From assembly GCA_019454705.1 (NCBI GenBank), contig JACFNS010000140.1, positions 1,164 through 6,872 of the forward strand: a stretch of 5,709 nt of DNA, in the 5' to 3' direction. Of this stretch, positions 1 through 5,709 are shown one piece after another (the first letter of the stretch is position 1; each line of letters starts with the position of its first letter). The DNA comes from Taibaiella sp. GTDB lineage: Bacteria > Bacteroidota > Bacteroidia > Chitinophagales > Chitinophagaceae. Below the pieces are notes generated by a model. The model saw only the letters and a list, made by a program, of their open reading frames with translations. It made no database searches and had not been told where the DNA came from. Both the position numbers and the translations under genes were made by a program.

Positions 1-1215
1 AACCTGATACCCGGCAGCCGCATACACAACTTCAAAGACTTTATGGATTTCCCCCAAAGTGTTTTTGAAGACATCAAACCTCGCCCTAATGCCTTTGTAC
101 ACCCTCTGCTCGTGCAGCCCTGCCGCATTATGGAGGTACTGGACAAGCGCGACGTGATGCTCAACTTCCCTTACCATTCCTTCGACCCCATAATAGACCT
201 GCTGCGCGAGGCGGCCATCGACCCCTTTGTTCAAAGCATAAAAATAACCTGCTACCGACTGGCCAAAGATTCCAAGATTGTCAACGCACTGGTAAACGCC
301 GTACGCAATGGTAAAGAGGTGACTGTAGTGCTGGAACTACGCGCCCGCTTCGACGAAGAAGCCAACCTGCAATGGAAAGCCCGGCTTGAAGAAGAAGGTG
401 TGCGTGTGTTCATAGGCCTGCCTGATATGAAAGTACATGCCAAGGTATGCGTGATAAAAAAACGGGAGTTCAAAAAAATCAAGCAATACGGTTTTGTTTC
501 TACCGGCAACCTCAATGAGAATACCGCCCGCTACTACGGCGACCACTGCCTGCTCACCACCAACCGCAATATCATTGCCGATATCAACCGCATGTTCACG
601 TTTATGGAAAGCCCGGTGCACAACTTCGCGCTGCTGAACAAATGCAAGACGCTGCCGGTAGCCCCTGTCAATATGCGCCTGTTTTTTATCGATTTGATTG
701 ACAAAGAAATAAAAGCCGCGAAGAAAAAACAGGAAGCAAAAATAACTGTGAAGCTCAACAGCCTGGTGGACGAACTGCTCATCAACAAACTGTACGAGGC
801 TGCCAAAGCAGGTGTAGATGTAAAGCTGATAGTACGCGGCAGTTGCTGTGCTTACACCAGCCAAAAAACCTTCAAAAAACCGATACATGCCATTAGTATC
901 ATAGACGAATACCTGGAGCATGCCCGTGTGTTTGTGTTCCACAACGGGGGGCAGCCCAAAGTGTTTATATCCAGCGCCGACTGGATGGTGCGCAACCTGG
1001 ACCACCGTATAGAGGCCGCCTGCCCTATACTGGACAAGGACATTCAACAGGAATTAATCCACATCTTAAATATTCAGCTTTCAGGAAACGTAAAAGCCCG
1101 TATATTAGATAACGAACAGAAGAACGAATATGTGCCGCGCAAAAAGGGCGAACCTGTAGTACGCTCGCAGATGGCCATATACGAGTTCCTGCATAAGAAA
1201 AAATATACAGGTTGA
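1..1215 (+). CDS. ppk1: Polyphosphate kinase 1, C-terminal part (5' end outside window)
   Basis: PPK1 reversibly transfers the terminal phosphate of ATP to a growing polyphosphate chain. The frame is open from base 1, and the residues before the first ATG (position 43) already match the family (IPGSRIHNFKDF, a version of the usual GxRYHNFKDF). ATG 43 is therefore internal and about 285 N-terminal residues lie outside the window. What remains is the end of the head domain plus both C-terminal phospholipase-D-like domains. Numbering from ATG 43, visible motifs are YRLAKDSKI (71-79) and ELRARFDEEAN (98-108), which hold the two family arginines, then KVHAK with the predicted autophosphorylated His132 (codon 436-438), STGNLNENTARYYGDH (153-168), and LEHAR with the second catalytic His293 (codon 919-921). 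All key residues seen are intact. The family usually has RGICC where this protein has RGSCC, a minor change. The gene overlaps the downstream exopolyphosphatase gene by 4 bases. Confidence 0.97.
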   Translation, partial: NLIPGSRIHNFKDFMDFPQSVFEDIKPRPNAFVHPLLVQPCRIMEVLDKRDVMLNFPYHSFDPIIDLLREAAIDPFVQSIKITCYRLAKDSKIVNALVNAVRNGKEVTVVLELRARFDEEANLQWKARLEEEGVRVFIGLPDMKVHAKVCVIKKREFKKIKQYGFVSTGNLNENTARYYGDHCLLTTNRNIIADINRMFTFMESPVHNFALLNKCKTLPVAPVNMRLFFIDLIDKEIKAAKKKQEAKITVKLNSLVDELLINKLYEAAKAGVDVKLIVRGSCCAYTSQKTFKKPIHAISIIDEYLEHARVFVFHNGGQPKVFISSADWMVRNLDHRIEAACPILDKDIQQELIHILNIQLSGNVKARILDNEQKNEYVPRKKGEPVVRSQMAIYEFLHKKKYTG

Positions 1216-2096
1216 TATTAGCCGCTATAGACATAGGGTCGAACGCCGCCAGGTTGCTGATTGCCGAAGCATCGGTGTACAAAGACGGTACTGTTGATTA
1301 TACCAAACTGACACTGCTGCGCATACCCTTGCGCCTGGGTTTTGACGTGTTCAGCACCGGGGTTATTTCCGACAAGAAGAAGAAAAAACTGCTGGACACC
1401 ATCAGGATATACAAAATGTTGATGGACATCTACGAAGTGCAGTCTTACAAAGCCTGCGCCACATCGGCCATGCGCGATGCCGCCAACGGCAAGGAAATCA
1501 TGAAAGAAATCAAAGCCGATACGGGTATCGGGATAGACATCATCACCGGTATGGAAGAAGCCACCATACTGTACGAAACCCATATAGCCGACAACCTGAA
1601 CAACGTCAACTCTTACCTGTATATAGATGTAGGCGGTGGCAGTACCGAAGTAACACTCTTTGCCAAAGGGCAAACGGTTTTCAAAGAGTCCTTTAATATA
1701 GGCACCATCAGGATGCTGAACGACCAGGTGACCGAAGAGCAATGGGAGCATATGAAATGGTACATCAAAACCCATGTAAAAGACTACCAGCCGCTGGAAG
1801 CCATAGGCACCGGCGGAAATATCAACAAGATATTTTCCCTCTCCAAACGCAAGGAAGGCAAACCCCTGCCGCTGGAACTGATAAAAGACTACCATAAAGA
1901 GCTAAGCGCCAGCACGGTTGAAGAGCGCATGCACCTGTACAACCTCCGCTCCGACCGTGCCGATGTAATCGTACCCGCCCTGCAAATCTACTCGTCCATC
2001 ATGCGCTGGGCCGGCGCCGAGGAAATATACGTACCCAAGATAGGCCTGGCCGATGGGTTGATACGGGTGCTGTATGCTGAATTAAGTCAAAAGTAA
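1212..2096 (+). CDS. ppx: Exopolyphosphatase, short Ppx/GppA family
   Basis: This protein is predicted to release terminal phosphates from polyphosphate; some family members instead hydrolyse pppGpp, which cannot be excluded. The ASKHA-fold phosphatase motifs appear in order: AAIDIGSNAARLLI (4-17, phosphate loop 1), ATSAMRDAANG (83-93), GMEEA (113-117, catalytic glutamate region), YIDVGGGSTEV (137-147, phosphate loop 2), SFNIGTIRM (160-168), AIGTGGNINKIF (197-208) and the terminal GLADGLIRV (278-286). At 294 residues it is a one-module form without the C-terminal HD-like domain of the roughly 500-residue E. coli Ppx and GppA. The start is TTG at 1212: an in-frame TAA lies at 1194, no ATG or GTG intervenes, and MILAAIDIGSN matches the usual family N-terminus. 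The start overlaps the ppk1 stop (TTGA), which suggests translational coupling. The last codons and stop fall inside a short direct repeat, so the C-terminal SQK may be a late addition. Confidence 0.93.
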   Translation: MILAAIDIGSNAARLLIAEASVYKDGTVDYTKLTLLRIPLRLGFDVFSTGVISDKKKKKLLDTIRIYKMLMDIYEVQSYKACATSAMRDAANGKEIMKEIKADTGIGIDIITGMEEATILYETHIADNLNNVNSYLYIDVGGGSTEVTLFAKGQTVFKESFNIGTIRMLNDQVTEEQWEHMKWYIKTHVKDYQPLEAIGTGGNINKIFSLSKRKEGKPLPLELIKDYHKELSASTVEERMHLYNLRSDRADVIVPALQIYSSIMRWAGAEEIYVPKIGLADGLIRVLYAELSQK

Positions 2097-2107
2097 AAAG
2101 TCAAAAG
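2084..2107 (+). repeat. Short direct repeat spanning the ppx stop codon
   Basis: The 10-base word aagtcaaaag occurs at 2084-2093 and again at 2098-2107, separated by taaa. The ppx stop codon TAA (2094-2096) lies between the copies, so the first copy encodes the final residues of Ppx. A run of aaaa and the tandem array follow. It marks the left edge of the repetitive intergenic region. Confidence 0.75.
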
Positions 2108-2116
2108 CCAAAACTG

Positions 2117-2269
2117 CTGCCCCACAAAGCTGTCATACCGAACGCAGAGAGATATCTCCTGAGTGTATGTACTACCGCTTACAAATAAACACGTACCAAT
2201 CTGAGCATGTCTAGCAAAATCCTGTCCATCCTAAAATCCGGTAAATCCTGATTCAGACAACCTTTACCA
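2117..2269 (+). repeat. Intergenic tandem repeat, unit 1
   Basis: This is the first of about 2.4 tandem units. Bases 2117-2212 match 2270-2365 of unit 2 over 96 positions with scattered substitutions and no gaps seen. The core contains acgaacgcagaga-like sequence flanked by arms that form a short stem in units 2 and 3. Here the right arm reads gatat instead of ggtat, so the stem is imperfect; the change also creates the perfect palindrome gagatatctc (2149-2158). The unit then has a shortened 46-base segment (2213-2258), ending in the same attcagac end seen in unit 2, and the linker aacctttacca. It is 42 bases shorter than unit 2 because most of the left half of the nested inverted repeat is missing. 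No coding potential was seen. Confidence 0.85.
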
Positions 2270-2464
2270 CTGCCCCACAAAGCTGTCATACCGAACGCAG
2301 AGAGGTATCTCCTGGGTATATGCACTGCCGCTTACAAATAAACACATACTAATCTGAGCATGTCTGAATCAGGATTTACAAGATTTTCAGGATATGCCGG
2401 ATGTGTAAAAAACATCCTGTAAATTATATTATCCTGCGAATCCTGATTCAGACAACCTTTACCA
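2270..2464 (+). repeat. Intergenic tandem repeat, unit 2 (most complete)
   Basis: This 195-base unit contains the 96-base module (2270-2365), then the rest of the inverted-repeat element, then the linker. In the module, atacc (2288-2292) can pair with ggtat (2304-2308) around an 11-base loop, gaacgcagaga. A 27-base exact direct repeat links the units: 2244-2270 equals 2439-2465. From recollection, similar modules with different stem bases (for example attcc...ggaat) recur between genes in Bacteroidota genomes, so this is probably a dispersed family and not a one-off duplication. Function is unknown. Confidence 0.85.
2362..2453. repeat. 92-base inverted-repeat (MITE-like) element
   Basis: The ends are perfect 15-base inverted repeats: gtctgaatcaggatt at 2362-2376 and its reverse complement at 2439-2453. 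Further pairs are nested inside: caggata near 2388 with tatcctg near 2430, and ggatgt (2399-2404) with acatcc (2412-2417) around the loop gtaaaaa. The element could therefore fold as a long interrupted hairpin. It has no room for a protein and no transposase is present, so any movement would need help from elsewhere. The left arm also pairs with 2242-2258 in unit 1 over 17 bases. It could instead be a structured RNA or a bidirectional transcription end. Confidence 0.7.
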
Positions 2465-2526
2465 CCGCCTCACAAAGCTGTTATACCGAACGCAGAGAGG
2501 TATCTCCTGAGGATATGTACTGCTGC
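2465..2526 (+). repeat. Intergenic tandem repeat, unit 3 (truncated)
   Basis: The third copy matches the start of units 1 and 2 through the hairpin (atacc 2483-2487, ggtat 2499-2503, the same 11-base loop) and onward to about gtactgctgct. After that, similarity is lost: the expected cgcttacaaataaacac segment is absent. The break falls near the point where base composition drops towards the AT-rich cassette to the right, so it may mark a recombination junction. Confidence 0.75.
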
Positions 2527-2587
2527 TGAATAGCGATCCTGGTAATATAAGTAATTGAAAGGAGAAAAGGTAGGGTGTTTTTCCCCG

Positions 2588-2617
2588 TTGCAGAAAGAGG
2601 TAATGTTATTATTTTTA
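2588..2617 (+). promoter_or_regulatory. Candidate Bacteroidota-type promoter for the NYN-NACHT operon
   Basis: TTG at 2588-2590 is followed, after 19 bases, by TATTTTTA (2610-2617), which matches the Bacteroidota -7 element TAnnTTTG except for the last base. The spacing fits the usual -33/-7 arrangement. Transcription would begin near 2624, giving a leader of about 25 A-rich bases without a Shine-Dalgarno site. The region is AT-rich, so a chance match is quite possible. Confidence 0.3.
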
Positions 2618-2648
2618 GATTGACATTAAATAAAAATAAAGAGATATC

Positions 2649-3347
2649 ATGCCACTTGTAGTGCTTGTTGATTATGATAATGTAGACGAAGTCATAAAAA
2701 GAAAGGGAATGCTATATCTCATAGAAAGTATTTTGAGCAAAATAAATAATAATGAGGTTGATAATAAAAATCTACTAATTCGGCTCTATGGTGGTTGGTA
2801 TGAAAAAAACAGTCTTACTAGGAAAGCACAACTTATTCAGAGTGATGTATCAGGAACTTTTCCAAAGGTAATGATTATGAGTGATCAGAAAACGTCCCTT
2901 ATAGTAAATGTCGAGTTAGCATATAGCATTGTTGCGAAACCAAAGGAGCATTTATTTCATACTTTTAGACGTAGAAGTTACACACGCGGCTTAATCTATA
3001 ATAAGCCACAGAATTTATGTAAAAATCAAAGTTGTGAGTTAAGCATCGTATACAATTTCTTCAATTCTGGGAACTGTTCTCAATGTAATACTATTAAGGT
3101 TGGAGATATGTTCGCAAAACATGAACAAAAACTAGTAGATACGATGCTTACTGTCGACCTCGTCGATTTAGCCATAATAGGAAACAACATCTTGGTAGTT
3201 TCTTCAGATGATGACCTATGGCCTGGCATACTAAGTGCTTTAACAAAGGGGGTTCAGGTAGTTCAAATGCATACGAAAGGGCGTAACACAAATAATTATT
3301 ATTTAACCACTGCAAATAATAACTACAGTCAAAGAAATATCATATGA
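2649..3347 (+). CDS. NYN (PIN-like) domain protein, predicted RNase with zinc-ribbon-like insert
   Basis: This 232-residue protein is a predicted cytosolic metal-dependent ribonuclease of the NYN branch of the PIN-like fold. The N-terminal strand VVLVDYDNV (4-12) gives the first acidic site (D8, D10). KLVDTMLTVDLVDLA (161-175) gives the middle acidic residues (D164, D170). ILVVSSDDDLWPGILSA (181-197) gives the SxDxD signature (D187, D189), followed by GVQVVQMH. Between these lies an insert with CKNQSC (124-129) and CSQC (143-146), a CX4C...CX2C arrangement that could bind zinc. A basic stretch FRRRSYTR (106-113) precedes it and may contact nucleic acid. The start is fixed by an in-frame TAA at 2637 and by the core strand beginning at residue 3. 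The stop overlaps the next start (ATGA), so the two products are probably made together. Codon and base use are AT-rich, unlike ppk1 and ppx. Substrate is unknown. Confidence 0.85.
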   Translation: MPLVVLVDYDNVDEVIKRKGMLYLIESILSKINNNEVDNKNLLIRLYGGWYEKNSLTRKAQLIQSDVSGTFPKVMIMSDQKTSLIVNVELAYSIVAKPKEHLFHTFRRRSYTRGLIYNKPQNLCKNQSCELSIVYNFFNSGNCSQCNTIKVGDMFAKHEQKLVDTMLTVDLVDLAIIGNNILVVSSDDDLWPGILSALTKGVQVVQMHTKGRNTNNYYLTTANNNYSQRNII

Positions 3348-5605
3348 ATATTACTGATTTTAAAAGAATTGTGACATCGTTTGCAGATAATGCAAATGAC
3401 GTAGAGATTAGCAAAGGTCAGCTAACAGCGATTATCCGCAACGAAGCAATAAGTGCACAAATTAAAGAGATTGATGCCAACCTATTTGTTATCGAAGACG
3501 ACGAAGTATTTAAATCAATTGATTGGATAGCTAACAGATTAGCTAATTTAGAACAACTAGCAAACCGAATTACAACTTATATCGAACCAATTCCAAACTT
3601 TATTGATTCAACTGGCCAATTGCTCGACGATATAAATATTGACCCGACAGAGTCATTGCGAACTACAACGAATGTTACAGAAATATTATCAGATAAACTT
3701 AGTGATACAATCCCAGGAACTACTCAAGTTACCTACCTTACATCCGATGCCGGTGAGGGTAAAACAACTATAATCAACCATTTGGCAAGAAGTGTTGCCT
3801 CAGAATACATACACAAGCGAAAGAAATGGTTACTAGTTCCAATCCCATTAGGAGGAAGACCTTTCTTACGATTTGATGATATTGTTGTTGCATCATTTGT
3901 AAATAGACTTCGATTTAGATTCTTTTATTATGAGTCATTCTTAGAGCTTGTAAAACTAGGTTTAATCGTTCCAGCATTTGATGGATTTGAGGAAATGTTT
4001 ATGGAAGGTTCATCAGGCGAGGCATTGTCAGCAACTGGACAACTAATGAGTAAACTAGAATCAAATGGCAAGGTATTAATTGCAGCTAGAAAAGCTTATT
4101 TTGATTATAAAGACTTTAGTGCACAAGCCAAACTGTTTGATACTATAGGAACAAATTCTGTATCATTTATTAAAATAGTCATAAACCGCTGGGATAAAGA
4201 GCAATTTTTGCTCTATTGCTATGGAAGAAATATAGAACAGGCTGAGGAGATTTACGAATTAATATCAAACAAACTTGGATCAGAGAATCATCCTTTGTTA
4301 ACTCGTCCAGTTTTGGTCAAGCAACTTTTGGATGCAATTGCAAACCCTGAAGAATTGAAACAGTTTTCAGCCTATTTCGATAGCGCCGCAGACTATTTTC
4401 CAAAATTTGTAACCGCGATTATAAAACGGGAAGCAGAATCAAAATGGATTGACCGCTCGGGCGAACAAAGCAAACCACTATTAACAGTAGAACAGCACTA
4501 TGAGCTGCTTGCTCTAATTGCAGAGGAAATGTGGTTAAATAGCACTGATGCATTGCAAGGTAGTATTTTAGATTTTATTTCAGAATTATACTGTGAGACA
4601 AATAAGCTTGGCTCTAGCACAAGTCATCAAGTTAAAGAACGACTTAAGCAGCATGCCTTAATTGTAAAATCAGAATTTAGCAACAACAGTTACAAATTTG
4701 ATCACGAAGAATTTAAGGAATTTTTCCTTGGTATCTCAATTTCGAAGCTGCTAATTGATGGCAAGATATATGACGTTAAAAATTTACTTCGGAAGGGTAC
4801 ACTCTTTAAGCAATCAATCGAAGCAATAGTTTCAGAACTTAAAAAGAAATACGTCCAAATTAATGGCATTATTAATATCCTTATGCAAATTCAATTCGGA
4901 GAAGGTACTGTTTCATATATACGCGAGAATAACGGAGGTATAATTATCAAGCTGTTAGATAATGCTGTATTGGAAGATTACATAGTTGAAAATTGTATCA
5001 TGCCGGATAATTCACTTTACAACATACATTTAAATAATGTTGTTTTTAAACGATGTCATTTTCAATCTACAAGTATTTTAAGTAGCGAAATGAATAATTG
5101 TCTGTTCGATAATTGCACTTTCGACGGCATTAGTTTCGATGAAACACTTTGCTGCATGAATAACGTCAGTTTGAATGAATGCACAATTGGGTATGTTCAG
5201 AATGAAAAAACTGACAATACATATTATAGCCCATATGACATTAATAATATTCTTAAAAAACTAGGTATACATATCCAAGATAAGGGTTCGCTTGAAAATA
5301 TTGATAATACTAAAGAAGTTGACAAAGATTTATTAATTACGGAAAGAGCATTACGAAAGTTTATGCGCACTACATCTGTGAATGACAATATTTTTAGAGT
5401 TCGACTTGGGGGCAGCGCAGACCATTTTTTCAAGAGTATATTACCATTGCTCATAGATAGCAAAATAGTTAATGAAGTCGAATACCTAGGAAGTGGTACA
5501 CAAAAGCGTTATAGGCTCAATGTTCCTTTTGATAAAATCAACTATGCTTTTACAAATTGCGACGGAACATTGAATGATTTTGTCAAAATCGTTAATAAGC
5601 AATAG
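3344..5605 (+). CDS. NACHT-like STAND ATPase with C-terminal pentapeptide repeats
   Basis: This 753-residue protein is predicted to be an ATP-driven switch of the NACHT/STAND class, the type behind many bacterial immune sensors. Residues 1-110 are an unrecognised N-terminal region without an obvious nuclease, TIR or protease motif. The ATPase core has a P-loop SDAGEGKTT (134-142, K140), a Walker B with the NACHT-style acidic tail VPAFDGFEEMF (209-219, D213, E216, E217), and a sensor-1-like strand VLIAARKAYF (244-253). HPLLTRPVLVKQLLDA (316-331) suits the helical domain, and FDHEEFKEFFLG (452-463) resembles the conserved end of the NACHT winged-helix region. Residues 542-601 form 12 unbroken pentads, and three more follow after a two-residue shift (604-618), predicting a right-handed beta-helix. 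Residues 663-735 could be a small winged helix. No signal peptide or membrane span is apparent. The start overlaps the NYN gene by ATGA, suggesting a sensor-effector pair. The exact family within STAND is uncertain. Confidence 0.82.
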   Translation: MNITDFKRIVTSFADNANDVEISKGQLTAIIRNEAISAQIKEIDANLFVIEDDEVFKSIDWIANRLANLEQLANRITTYIEPIPNFIDSTGQLLDDINIDPTESLRTTTNVTEILSDKLSDTIPGTTQVTYLTSDAGEGKTTIINHLARSVASEYIHKRKKWLLVPIPLGGRPFLRFDDIVVASFVNRLRFRFFYYESFLELVKLGLIVPAFDGFEEMFMEGSSGEALSATGQLMSKLESNGKVLIAARKAYFDYKDFSAQAKLFDTIGTNSVSFIKIVINRWDKEQFLLYCYGRNIEQAEEIYELISNKLGSENHPLLTRPVLVKQLLDAIANPEELKQFSAYFDSAADYFPKFVTAIIKREAESKWIDRSGEQSKPLLTVEQHYELLALIAEEMWLNSTDALQGSILDFISELYCETNKLGSSTSHQVKERLKQHALIVKSEFSNNSYKFDHEEFKEFFLGISISKLLIDGKIYDVKNLLRKGTLFKQSIEAIVSELKKKYVQINGIINILMQIQFGEGTVSYIRENNGGIIIKLLDNAVLEDYIVENCIMPDNSLYNIHLNNVVFKRCHFQSTSILSSEMNNCLFDNCTFDGISFDETLCCMNNVSLNECTIGYVQNEKTDNTYYSPYDINNILKKLGIHIQDKGSLENIDNTKEVDKDLLITERALRKFMRTTSVNDNIFRVRLGGSADHFFKSILPLLIDSKIVNEVEYLGSGTQKRYRLNVPFDKINYAFTNCDGTLNDFVKIVNKQ

Positions 5606-5672
5606 TTACCTTTTATTCTTAACGCATACCCATCCCCCACTGGTCTGAGCTTCCCGCTATAAGTGTTCGAAA

Positions 5673-5708
5673 CCTTTTATCCTGAATCAAAAAGGTGTTT
5701 AGCTTTTT
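5673..5708 (+). terminator. Weak terminator-like hairpin after the NACHT gene
   Basis: cctttt (5673-5678) can pair with aaaagg (5690-5695) around an 11-base loop, followed by a T-rich tail (tgtttagcttttt). The stem is short and mostly A-T, so it is at best a weak intrinsic terminator. The rest of 5606-5672 shows no gene or recognised site. Confidence 0.25.
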
Positions 5709-5709
5709 G

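Noticed and set aside
43..45. ATG as the start of ppk1
   Set aside because: The frame is open to base 1 and the residues before this ATG match conserved PPK1 sequence, so the gene enters from outside the window.
337..1047. Long minus-strand open frame opposite ppk1
   Set aside because: It lies opposite well-conserved PPK1 motifs, and its translation is rich in aromatic residues and His with no recognisable domain: a shadow frame.
1218..1895. Long minus-strand open frame opposite ppx
   Set aside because: Same reasoning: opposite a clear Ppx coding region, with a composition typical of a reverse-frame shadow.
2117..2526. CRISPR array
   Set aside because: Only three copies, with long units of 153 and 195 bases, and the sequence between hairpin modules is itself repeated, not unique spacers.
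2603..2623. Six-codon ORF (MLLFLD) preceded by agagg, possible leader peptide
   Set aside because: It is very short in an AT-rich region, with no attenuator-like hairpin visible between it and the NYN gene.
2620..2625. TTGACA as a sigma-70 -35 box
   Set aside because: Only 23 bases separate it from the ATG at 2649, which leaves no room for a -10 box and a transcription start; the host appears to be Bacteroidota with a different promoter form.
5606..5709. tRNA or small gene at the right edge
   Set aside because: The string gttcgaaacc resembles part of a T-arm, but no cloverleaf partner arms or open frame of useful length could be found.

Overview
The window reads as chromosomal DNA of a member of the Bacteroidota. 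The evidence is the ppk1-ppx gene pair, the A-rich leaders without Shine-Dalgarno sites, a possible TTG...TAnnTTTG promoter, and an intergenic repeat type that I recall from many genomes of this phylum. A Chitinophagales/Sphingobacteriales-like host is plausible, but the sequence does not prove it.

Left part (1-2096): a polyphosphate operon of moderate GC (about 53% in one 60-base stretch counted by hand). The C-terminal ~400 residues of polyphosphate kinase 1 run in from the left edge. A short, single-module exopolyphosphatase of the Ppx/GppA family follows. Its TTG start overlaps the ppk1 stop by 4 bases, so the two are probably translated together. One enzyme makes polyphosphate and the other degrades it.

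Middle part (2097-2648): 552 bases with no gene. They hold a tandem array of two full units and one truncated unit (2117-2526). Each unit carries a conserved hairpin module, and an inverted-repeat element is nested in the second unit. A short AT-rich stretch follows, with a weak candidate promoter for the next operon.

Right part (2649-5605): a two-gene, AT-rich cassette (28-30% GC in sampled stretches). The first gene encodes a NYN/PIN-like predicted RNase with a four-cysteine, zinc-ribbon-like insert. The second encodes a 753-residue NACHT-like STAND ATPase ending in a pentapeptide-repeat solenoid and a possible winged helix. They overlap by ATGA. This looks like a transferred accessory module and is the best candidate here for an undescribed defence system: a sensor ATPase whose nuclease effector is supplied as a separate subunit. 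That role is inferred from architecture and context, not shown. The last 104 bases contain no gene, only a weak terminator-like hairpin.
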